From Bacteroidales bacterium (GTDB lineage: Bacteria > Bacteroidota > Bacteroidia > Bacteroidales > WCHB1-69): 64,000 nt of DNA. Location: contig JAIKWD010000027.1 in NCBI GenBank assembly GCA_024685175.1, forward strand, positions 99,371 to 163,370, given 5' to 3'. A model generated the notes under the pieces. That model made no database searches. It saw nothing but the letters and a program-made list of their open reading frames with translations, and had not been told where the DNA came from. Positions 16,304 through 24,172 of the stretch are shown here, in pieces. Each line of letters opens with the position of its first letter. Positions within the stretch are counted from its first letter, which is position 1. Made by a program: the position numbers and the translations under genes.

Positions 16304-17071
16304 ATGGGAGACGTCAAACAACAACTGAAGGATTTAGGCGTCTGTGTCATTATTCCCACATACAACAATGTGGGTACTATAATGCAAGTTGTAGAGTCTG
16401 TGTCCGCCTATTGTGAGGATATAATAGTAGTGTGTGATGGTCCGACCGACGGTACGACAGAGCTGGTGAAAAATTCGGCAATCCCGAAAGCCATTGTGGC
16501 ATACGAGCCCAACAAAGGCAAAGGAACCGCTTTGTCGATGGGCTTTAGGAAGGCTATGGAGCTTGGCTTTCGTTATTCCATCACTTTGGATTCTGACGGA
16601 CAGCACTACGCCAGCGACATCCCCGTTTTCGCGAAGGCGTTGGCGCAACACCCTGGTAGCCTGATTATTGGTAGTCGTGGGCTGCAGCATGACAACATGC
16701 CCCAGCGCAACACCTTTGCCAACAAGTTTTCCAATTTCTGGTTTACCGTGCAGACTGCCAAACGGTTGCCAGACACGCAGACTGGTTTTCGGCTCTATCC
16801 GCTCGAAAAGATGGGCAAGATGAGGTTGATCACCTCTCGCTATGAGGCGGAGCTGGAGCTTCTGGTTCGTTCCGCTTGGCGCAATATAGACATAGTGCCC
16901 ATCCCCATCAATGTGTATTATCCTCCTGAAAATGAGCGTATCTCTCATTTCAGGCCTTTCCAAGACTTCGGGCGAATCAGTCTGCTTAACACCTTCTTCT
17001 GTTTTGCCGCCATCCTCTATGGCTACCCATCGATGCTGGTTCGGAAGATTGTGTCGAGGCTAAAGAGGTAG
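16304..17071 (+). CDS. Family 2 glycosyltransferase (DPM1-like)
   Basis: VIIPTYNNVGTIMQVVESV, VVCDGPTDGT, LDSDGQH, TQTGFRLYPLEKM. Confidence 0.88.
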   Translation: MGDVKQQLKDLGVCVIIPTYNNVGTIMQVVESVSAYCEDIIVVCDGPTDGTTELVKNSAIPKAIVAYEPNKGKGTALSMGFRKAMELGFRYSITLDSDGQHYASDIPVFAKALAQHPGSLIIGSRGLQHDNMPQRNTFANKFSNFWFTVQTAKRLPDTQTGFRLYPLEKMGKMRLITSRYEAELELLVRSAWRNIDIVPIPINVYYPPENERISHFRPFQDFGRISLLNTFFCFAAILYGYPSMLVRKIVSRLKR

Positions 17072-17118
17072 TTGTGAATTGCTTTTGGCCACCCGTTATC
17101 GGCTAAATGCTTTTTTCG

Positions 17119-17126
17119 TATCTTTG
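17119..17126 (+). promoter_or_regulatory. -7 element upstream of ftsY
   Basis: TATCTTTGCACC ~25 bp before ATG 17151. Confidence 0.65.
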
Positions 17127-17150
17127 CACCCGAACTAACAATCGTTTACT

Positions 17151-18110
17151 ATGGGATTCTTTTCGTTCTTCTCCAAGGAGAAAAAACAGGAACTGGACCA
17201 AGGCCTCCAAAAGTCGAAGGAGAGCTTTTTCGCGAAACTGGCCAAGACCGTCGTCGGCAAGTCGAAAGTCGATGACGATGTGTTAGACAACCTGGAAGAG
17301 GTGCTGGTCACGTCCGACGTGGGCGTGGAGACCACCCTGCGTATTATCGAGCGCATCGAGGCGCGTGTGTCCCGCGACAAGTACCTGGGCACCGAGCAAC
17401 TCAATGCCATCCTGAAAGAGGAGATTGTGGGCCTGTTGTTGGAGAACGACATAGAGAAGGCCAACGATTTTGTGATTCCGGAGTTGGAAACGCCTTACAT
17501 CGTGTTGGTGGTGGGCGTGAACGGAGTGGGCAAGACCACCACCATCGGCAAGTTGGCCTATCAGTTCAAGCAAAAAGGCTACAAAGTCACCCTCGGCGCG
17601 GCGGACACGTTCCGTGCGGCGGCGGTGGAGCAGCTGGTGGAGTGGTCCAAGCGCGCTGACGTGGACATAGTCACCCAGAAGATGGGCGCCGACCCTGCAG
17701 CCGTGGCCTACGACACCGTGGCCTCCGCCATCGCCCACAAGAGCGACGTGGTGCTCATCGATACCGCAGGGCGTCTGCACAACAAGACCAACCTGATGAA
17801 CGAATTGGTCAAGATCAAGAACGTCATCCGCAAACTCGTGCCCGACGGCCCGCACGAAGTGCTGCTCGTGCTCGACGGCTCCACCGGCCAGAATGCCTTT
17901 GAGCAGGCCCGCCAGTTCAGTGCGGCCACCGAGGTCAACGCCTTGGCCATCACCAAGCTGGACGGCACCGCCAAAGGCGGCGTGGTCATCGGCATCTCCG
18001 ACCAGTTCAAGATCCCCATCAAATACATCGGCGTGGGCGAAAAGATAGACCAACTGCAAGTCTTCAACCGCGCCGAATTCGTCGATTCCCTGTTCCCCGA
18101 CAACTGGTAA
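17151..18110 (+). CDS. ftsY: Signal recognition particle receptor FtsY
   Basis: GVNGVGKTTTIGKLA, GAADTFRAAAVEQL, DTAGRLHNKTNLM, KLDGTAKGG. Confidence 0.97.
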   Translation: MGFFSFFSKEKKQELDQGLQKSKESFFAKLAKTVVGKSKVDDDVLDNLEEVLVTSDVGVETTLRIIERIEARVSRDKYLGTEQLNAILKEEIVGLLLENDIEKANDFVIPELETPYIVLVVGVNGVGKTTTIGKLAYQFKQKGYKVTLGAADTFRAAAVEQLVEWSKRADVDIVTQKMGADPAAVAYDTVASAIAHKSDVVLIDTAGRLHNKTNLMNELVKIKNVIRKLVPDGPHEVLLVLDGSTGQNAFEQARQFSAATEVNALAITKLDGTAKGGVVIGISDQFKIPIKYIGVGEKIDQLQVFNRAEFVDSLFPDNW

Positions 18111-18130
18111 ACCCCACAACTCCCATTGCC

Positions 18131-18997
18131 GTGCAAGTAACCATTGACCAACACTCCGGCTTCTGTTTCGGTGTCATCCATGCCATCGAGACGGCTGAGG
18201 AGTACTTGGCCCATCACGACACGCTTTATTGTCTGGGCGACATCGTGCACAACAGCGAGGAGGTCAAGCGGTTGACCAATATGGGGTTGCGCGTCATCAG
18301 TTTTGAGCAGTTCAAGGAGCTGCGCGACACCACCGTGCTCATCCGTGCGCACGGCGAACCGCCCGAGACCTACCGTTTGGCCCGCGAGAACGACATTGCG
18401 CTCATCGACGCCACGTGCCCCGTGGTGCTGCGCCTGCAACAGCGGATTCGCGACTTCTACCAAAACCCGGACAACGCAGGCAAGCAGATTCTCATCTTTG
18501 GAAAGAAGGGGCACGCCGAAGTGGTGGGACTGATGGGCCAGGCCGATGACAACGTGCTCGTCATCTCCTCCTTGGATGAAATCGACAGGATAGACTATAC
18601 GCGTCCTGCGATGTTGTACTCCCAGACCACCCAAGGCCTCGAGCAATACTATCATCTCATAGAACTCATAAAATCCCGCTATGCGGCCGTGGGCAACGAA
18701 AGGCTGTTCGACTATGCCGACACCATCTGCCGGAAGGTGGCCAATCGCGCTACCCAGATCGCCGATTTCGCCAAGCAGCACGACGCCGTGCTGTTCGTTT
18801 CCGGCGAGAAAAGTTCCAACGGACTCTATCTCTTCGACATCTGTCGCAAGGCGAACCCCGACACTTATTTGGTCTCCCAGGTGGAACAGCTGAGAGACAT
18901 TGACCTGACGGGAAAGGAGAAGGTGGGCATTTGCGGGGCCACCTCGACCCCGATGTGGCTGATGGAAATGTTCAAAAAGTGCCTGCAATGTCAATAA
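18131..18997 (+). CDS. ispH: 4-hydroxy-3-methylbut-2-enyl diphosphate reductase
   Basis: GTG start; SGFCFGVIHAIETAE, GDIVHNSEEVKRL, RAHGEPPETY, DATCPVV, GATSTP. Confidence 0.95.
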   Translation: MQVTIDQHSGFCFGVIHAIETAEEYLAHHDTLYCLGDIVHNSEEVKRLTNMGLRVISFEQFKELRDTTVLIRAHGEPPETYRLARENDIALIDATCPVVLRLQQRIRDFYQNPDNAGKQILIFGKKGHAEVVGLMGQADDNVLVISSLDEIDRIDYTRPAMLYSQTTQGLEQYYHLIELIKSRYAAVGNERLFDYADTICRKVANRATQIADFAKQHDAVLFVSGEKSSNGLYLFDICRKANPDTYLVSQVEQLRDIDLTGKEKVGICGATSTPMWLMEMFKKCLQCQ

Positions 18998-19065
18998 CTT
19001 TTAGACGCTTTTGGTCTTGAGGGTAGAGGGAAAATCCGTATCTTCGCCGCGCAATAAAAATCAGT

Positions 19066-20754
19066 ATGGACATTGCTACAATCCTCTCCGCCATTCTAAC
19101 CTTGACAGCGGGCATAGGCATTTTCTTGATTGCCTGCCAGATGATGAGCACGAATCTAGAATCTGCCTCATCCAACAAACTGAAACGTCTTTTCTCCAAT
19201 GCCTCGAAGAGCAAGCTGCTTGGCGTGGGCATCGGCGCGTTGGGTACTGCCGCCATTCAGAGTTCCGGCGCCACCACCGTGATGGCCATCGGTTTTGTGA
19301 ATGCGGGCATCATCTCGCTGGTACAGGCCGCCACCATCATCTATGGTGCCAACATCGGTACCACCATCACCGCGCAGATTGTAGCACTCGGTATGTTCGG
19401 TGCGAACAGCGCACTCACCACCGCCATTATCTTCTCCTCCTTTGCCGGCATCGGTGCCTTCATTATGCTCTTCGCCAAGAAAGACCTCTGGAAACGTATC
19501 GGCGGTATTCTTACCGGCTTCGGTATGCTTTTCGTCGGCCTCGACTTGATGAGCCAGTCAATGTCCGATTTCGCCGCTCTCGAATCCGTCAAACTGTTTC
19601 TCGCCAAGATCAGCAATCCCATACTGTTGGTGCTCATCGGCGCCTTGCTCACCGCTGTGATCCAGAGCTCTTCCGTGATGACCTCCATCGCGTTGGCAAT
19701 GGTCGTCACCAAACTTATCAATATCGACCAGGGCATCTTCCTGACGCTGGGTTCCAACATCGGTTCCTGCGTGGTGGCCCTCATCGCTGGTATGACCTCC
19801 GGACGAAACGCCAAGCGCACCGCCCTCATCCACCTCTTCTTCAACATCAGCGGCGTGGTGATATTCCTCATCATCGAAGGTGTTATCTGGTTGGCCTCGG
19901 GCAGAAGCGTAACCTACGGTTCCATCTTCACCAAGATGTTCCCAAGTGCCCCGCAGACCCAGTTGGCTATGTTCCACACCATCTTCAACTGCGCCACGGT
20001 ACTCCTTATCCTACCGCTTACCCAACAGCTGGTCAATTTCGTCTGCCGCCTCGTGCCCGACGACAAAAACACGCTCGACCCCAACGCCCCGCATCTCTAC
20101 TATCTGGATGACAATATGTTGTCCACTCCGCCTATGGCCTTGCAGCAGACCAAGAAGGAGATCGAAAATATGGCCGACCTCGCCATACAGAACTTCAACC
20201 TGTCCCTGGATATCATCTGCACCCTCGATTTCAAAGACTCTGAAATCTTCCAGGTACGCGAAGAAGAACTCAACTACTTGAACCAAGCCATTATAGACTT
20301 CGTGGTCAAATTGTCGGAGAAACCGCAATTGAGCCAGGAAGACCACATATACCTCTCCACGACGTTCCGTTCCGTGCGCGACTTGGAGCGTATTGGCGAC
20401 TACGCTGAAAACATTGTCGAATATGCCGACAGTCTGCGTTACCTGAACCATACCTTCTCTGACGACGCTATCGCGGAAATCCGACAGGTGCAGTCCCGTA
20501 TCACGGATCTGTACGAGAAGATTATGGTGGCCTATGCCAACGAAGACCTCAATGCTTTGAATGAGGCCAACGTGATAGAGGATGAAATCGACGATATAAC
20601 CAAGGCGATGGAAGACAACCACATCAAGCGACTCGAGAAAGGCATCTGCGGCGCCGATGTGGGCGCACAGTACCTGTCCCTCTCCTCCAATGCCGAACGT
20701 GTCGCCGACCACCTCATCAATGTGGGCAAGAGCATCAAGCGGATCAAAAACTAA
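19066..20754 (+). CDS. Na+/phosphate cotransporter family protein with PhoU-like C-terminus
   Basis: QSSGATTVMAIGFVNAG and QSSSVMTSIALAMV repeats; C-terminal helical PhoU-like region RDLERIGDYAENI. Confidence 0.92.
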   Translation: MDIATILSAILTLTAGIGIFLIACQMMSTNLESASSNKLKRLFSNASKSKLLGVGIGALGTAAIQSSGATTVMAIGFVNAGIISLVQAATIIYGANIGTTITAQIVALGMFGANSALTTAIIFSSFAGIGAFIMLFAKKDLWKRIGGILTGFGMLFVGLDLMSQSMSDFAALESVKLFLAKISNPILLVLIGALLTAVIQSSSVMTSIALAMVVTKLINIDQGIFLTLGSNIGSCVVALIAGMTSGRNAKRTALIHLFFNISGVVIFLIIEGVIWLASGRSVTYGSIFTKMFPSAPQTQLAMFHTIFNCATVLLILPLTQQLVNFVCRLVPDDKNTLDPNAPHLYYLDDNMLSTPPMALQQTKKEIENMADLAIQNFNLSLDIICTLDFKDSEIFQVREEELNYLNQAIIDFVVKLSEKPQLSQEDHIYLSTTFRSVRDLERIGDYAENIVEYADSLRYLNHTFSDDAIAEIRQVQSRITDLYEKIMVAYANEDLNALNEANVIEDEIDDITKAMEDNHIKRLEKGICGADVGAQYLSLSSNAERVADHLINVGKSIKRIKN

Positions 20755-20850
20755 AAATCAAAATTCAAAATATGGTTTTGAGGCATAATGCAATGAACCA
20801 ATAAATAATAACTCGTTGTTCTCATTCCTCATTCCTAATTCCTAATTATT

Positions 20851-22386
20851 ATGAAACGTGCAATAATCAGTGTAAGTGACAAAACGGGCGTGGTGCCTTT
20901 CGCGGCTGCGCTTGTAGAACTCGGTTTTGAAATCATCTCCACGGGCGGTACCAAGCGCACGTTGGACGAGGCTGGCGTCAAGACCATCGGCATCAGCGAG
21001 GTGACCGGCTTCCCAGAGATTATGGACGGTCGTGTGAAAACCCTGCATCCCAAAGTCCACGGCGGCCTTTTGGCGGTCAGGGACAACGAGGCGCACCAGG
21101 AAGAGATGCGTGCCAATGGTATCCAACCCATTGACTTGGTGGTGGTGAACCTCTATCCTTTCAAGCAGACCATTGAGAAGCCGGGCGTTACGTATGAAGA
21201 TGCCATCGAGAATATTGACATCGGCGGACCCACAATGCTCCGGAGCGCGGCCAAGAACCACAAGTTCGTCACCGTGGTGGTGGACAGTGCCGACTATGAC
21301 ACCGTGTTGGCCGAGTTGCGTGCCAATGGCGACACTACCTTCGAGACCCGCCGCAGACTGGCCGCCAAGGTGTTCCGCCACACCGCCGCCTATGACACCT
21401 ACATCTCCACCTACCTGACCCAACAGGCCGGGGAAACGGAACCCGAAAGCATTTCGCTGACGTTCACACGCAAGCAGAGTCTGCGCTATGGTGAGAATCC
21501 TCACCAAGAGGCCACCTTCTATGCCGGCAAGAAACAAGGATACTCCATTGCCTGGGCTACGCAATTGCACGGCAAAGAGCTGTCTTACAATAATATACAA
21601 GATGCCGACGCCACCCTGCAGATCTTGCGCGAGTTCACCGAGCCCGCTATGGTGGCCGTCAAGCACAAAAACCCCTGCGGTGTGGGCCTGGGCAGTAATG
21701 CCTTGGAAGCTTGGCAACGCGCGTATGAGGCCGACCCTGTCTCCATCTTCGGCGGCATCGTCGCCTCCAACCGCGAGATTGACTTGCCCACCGCCGAAGC
21801 GATGAAGCCCGTGTTCCTTGAGATCATCCTCGCCCCGAGTTTCACCCAAGAGGCCTTCGACCATCTCGCCACCAAGAAGAACATCCGCCTGATGACCTTC
21901 GATCCGACGATGGAAAACGGCGACGACAAGATGTTCATCAGCGTGCGCGGCGGTATGCTCACGCAGACCATTGACAACAAGTCCACCGATGACTATGAGA
22001 TGAAAGTGGTCACGGAGAAAAAGCCGTCCGATGCCGAGATGAAAGACCTTTGCTTGGCGATGAAGATCTGCAAGCACGTGCGTTCCAATGCCATCACAGT
22101 GGCCAAGGACGGCAAGATTGCCGGCATTGGCGCGGGACAGATGAACAGGGTGGGGGCTGCCCATATCGCCTTCGAAGAGGCCAAGGAGAAGGGCATCACC
22201 TCAGGGCTCTGCCTGGCCAGCGACGCCTTTTTCCCGTTCGACGACGTGGTGAAGATGGCCGCCCAATACGGCGTGACTGCCATCATCCAGCCCGGCGGCT
22301 CTGTGCGCGACGAAGACTCCATCAAGGCGTGCAATGAGTTGGGCATCTCGATGATATTCACAGGTGTGCGCCACTTCAAGCACTAA
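20851..22386 (+). CDS. purH: Bifunctional AICAR transformylase/IMP cyclohydrolase
   Basis: ISVSDKTGVVPFA, STGGTKRTLDEAG, FPEIMDGRVKTLHPKVHGG, KHKNPCGVG, QPGGSVRDEDSI. Confidence 0.97.
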   Translation: MKRAIISVSDKTGVVPFAAALVELGFEIISTGGTKRTLDEAGVKTIGISEVTGFPEIMDGRVKTLHPKVHGGLLAVRDNEAHQEEMRANGIQPIDLVVVNLYPFKQTIEKPGVTYEDAIENIDIGGPTMLRSAAKNHKFVTVVVDSADYDTVLAELRANGDTTFETRRRLAAKVFRHTAAYDTYISTYLTQQAGETEPESISLTFTRKQSLRYGENPHQEATFYAGKKQGYSIAWATQLHGKELSYNNIQDADATLQILREFTEPAMVAVKHKNPCGVGLGSNALEAWQRAYEADPVSIFGGIVASNREIDLPTAEAMKPVFLEIILAPSFTQEAFDHLATKKNIRLMTFDPTMENGDDKMFISVRGGMLTQTIDNKSTDDYEMKVVTEKKPSDAEMKDLCLAMKICKHVRSNAITVAKDGKIAGIGAGQMNRVGAAHIAFEEAKEKGITSGLCLASDAFFPFDDVVKMAAQYGVTAIIQPGGSVRDEDSIKACNELGISMIFTGVRHFKH

Positions 22387-22387
22387 G

Positions 22388-23065
22388 ATGATGGCGATCA
22401 ATCCCCAGATAGAAGAGTCCTGGAAGCAACTGCTCTGGGATCAGTTTCAAGCACCCTATTTTGCGCAGTTGAAGGCGTTTTTGCTGGAAGAGAAACAGCA
22501 CTATCGCGTGTTTCCGCCCGGCAACTGCATCTTCAACGCCTTCAATAGCACGCCGGTCGACAAGGCCAAGGTGGTCATCATCGGCCAAGACCCTTATCAT
22601 GAGTTCGGCCAGGCGCACGGACTCTGTTTCTCCGTGCAGGATGGCGTGCCATTTCCCAAGTCCTTGATCAATATCTTCAAGGAGTTATCTGACGATGTGG
22701 GGTTTGTGACGCCGAGAAGCGGCAATCTCCAGAAGTGGACGCAGCAGGGTGTGTTGCTGTTGAACGCCACGCTCACCGTGCGCGAGCACGCTGCGGGTTC
22801 GCACCAAGGCCACGGTTGGGAGACCTTCACCGACTGCGCTATCCAGCGTCTGGCGGCGCAAAAAGAGGGACTGGTATTCCTGCTGTGGGGCAACTATGCC
22901 ATCAACAAGCGGCTGCTTATCGATGAGAGCAAGCACCACGTGCTTACCGCTCCGCACCCGTCACCCCTGTCGGCTCACAGGGGCTTTTTCGGATGCAGAC
23001 ACTTTTCCAAAACGAATAATCTTTTGCAACAAATGGGCAAGAAGCCCATCGACTGGCAGTTGTAA
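22388..23065 (+). CDS. ung: Uracil-DNA glycosylase
   Basis: VVIIGQDPYHEFGQAHGLCFSV, LLLNATLTVREHAAGSHQGHGWE, APHPSPLSAHRGFFG. Start moved from 22364 to ATG 22388. Confidence 0.96.
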   Translation: MMAINPQIEESWKQLLWDQFQAPYFAQLKAFLLEEKQHYRVFPPGNCIFNAFNSTPVDKAKVVIIGQDPYHEFGQAHGLCFSVQDGVPFPKSLINIFKELSDDVGFVTPRSGNLQKWTQQGVLLLNATLTVREHAAGSHQGHGWETFTDCAIQRLAAQKEGLVFLLWGNYAINKRLLIDESKHHVLTAPHPSPLSAHRGFFGCRHFSKTNNLLQQMGKKPIDWQL

Positions 23066-23069
23066 GGGC

Positions 23070-23234
23070 TCAGTGGCAGGTTCCTGCCTTCCCGCATCCT
23101 GCGCACGAGCCGCCGCAGCCACACCCGCAATCGCAACCTTTGTCGTTGCGATGACAGAATCGCTTTACAAGCCGTACCACAACGTAGGCCACGGCTGCCG
23201 CGATGATGAGGATTACGATGATTGTCTGTGCCAT
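23070..23234 (-). CDS. FeoB-associated Cys-rich small membrane protein
   Basis: Not in ORF track (54 aa). Read from reverse strand: MAQTIIVILIIAAAVAYVVVRLVKRFCHRNDKGCDCGCGCGGSCAGCGKAGTCH*. One TM plus Cys-rich tail; downstream of feoAB. Confidence 0.85.
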   Translation of the reverse strand: MAQTIIVILIIAAAVAYVVVRLVKRFCHRNDKGCDCGCGCGGSCAGCGKAGTCH

Positions 23235-23238
23235 ACTT

Positions 23239-24159
23239 TTAACATTTGCCGTCGCAGTGGGCCTCTGGCGTCTCGAACTCCAACGTGGCGTGCGTGATGC
23301 CCTCTTCGGCCAGCTTGTGTTTTAACGTCTCTTTCAGATTCTCCATATTCTGAATGTCCTCGACCTTGATGTGCGCCGTGAGCGCATTCTCAGTCGTGCT
23401 GATGGCCCAGATGTGGAGATGATGCACCTCGCAAACACCCTCTTCGTCCTGCATCAGGTCCTTGATTTGGTCGTAGTCGATCTTAGAAGGGACACCATCC
23501 AAAGCCAGCCGGATACTGTCGTGCAGCAAGTCCCACGAGGCGATGATGATGACCACGGCCACAATCAAACCGATGATCGGGTCCACGATATACCAGTCCG
23601 TGAAATAGATGACAATGCCAGACACAACCACGCCGACCGATACTAACGTGTCGGCCAACATGTGGAGATAGGCGCCCTTTACGTTGAGGTCCTTCTTTTG
23701 GTCTTTCATAAATAGGTAGGCGGTGAATCCATTGATGATCACACCAATAGCAGCCACTAACGAGATCACTTGTCCGGCTACAGGTTGTGGGTGGATGATT
23801 TTTTGGATGCTCTCCACAATGATGAATACCACGGCCACACCTAAGAAAATGGCGTTGAGCAACGAAATCAGGATGGTGCTTTTCTTATATCCATAGGTGT
23901 ATTTACGGTTGGCTATGGAACTGGCGAGTTTGAAGGCCACCAAGGCCAACACCAGACTGATGACATCGGTGAAGTTATGGCCGGCATCCGAAAGCAGGCC
24001 CAGGGAGTGGGTCCATATACCCGCAATCAATTCGGCCAGCACATATACGATGTTCAGCGTGATGCCAACAATGAATGCGGTGTTCAAGGAGGTTATCGTG
24101 TGGTCGTGATGATGGTGGTGATGTCCGTGTTCATGCTCGTGATGATGTTCGTGAGACAT
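23239..24159 (-). CDS. Cation diffusion facilitator with His-rich N-terminus
   Basis: MSHEHHHEHEHGHHHHHHDH; CDF motifs HSLGLLSDAGHNFTD and DPIIGLIVAVVII, VHHLHIWAIS. Confidence 0.94.
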   Translation of the reverse strand: MSHEHHHEHEHGHHHHHHDHTITSLNTAFIVGITLNIVYVLAELIAGIWTHSLGLLSDAGHNFTDVISLVLALVAFKLASSIANRKYTYGYKKSTILISLLNAIFLGVAVVFIIVESIQKIIHPQPVAGQVISLVAAIGVIINGFTAYLFMKDQKKDLNVKGAYLHMLADTLVSVGVVVSGIVIYFTDWYIVDPIIGLIVAVVIIIASWDLLHDSIRLALDGVPSKIDYDQIKDLMQDEEGVCEVHHLHIWAISTTENALTAHIKVEDIQNMENLKETLKHKLAEEGITHATLEFETPEAHCDGKC

Positions 24160-24172
24160 AGTATGATTCGTT

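Noticed and set aside
19011-20111. 366-aa plus-strand ORF overlapping the Na/Pi transporter in another frame
   Set aside because: Arg/His-rich out-of-frame product; transporter frame is clearly coding.
20842-22164. 440-aa minus-strand ORF opposite purH
   Set aside because: Shadow ORF from codon bias; purH on the + strand has full family motifs.
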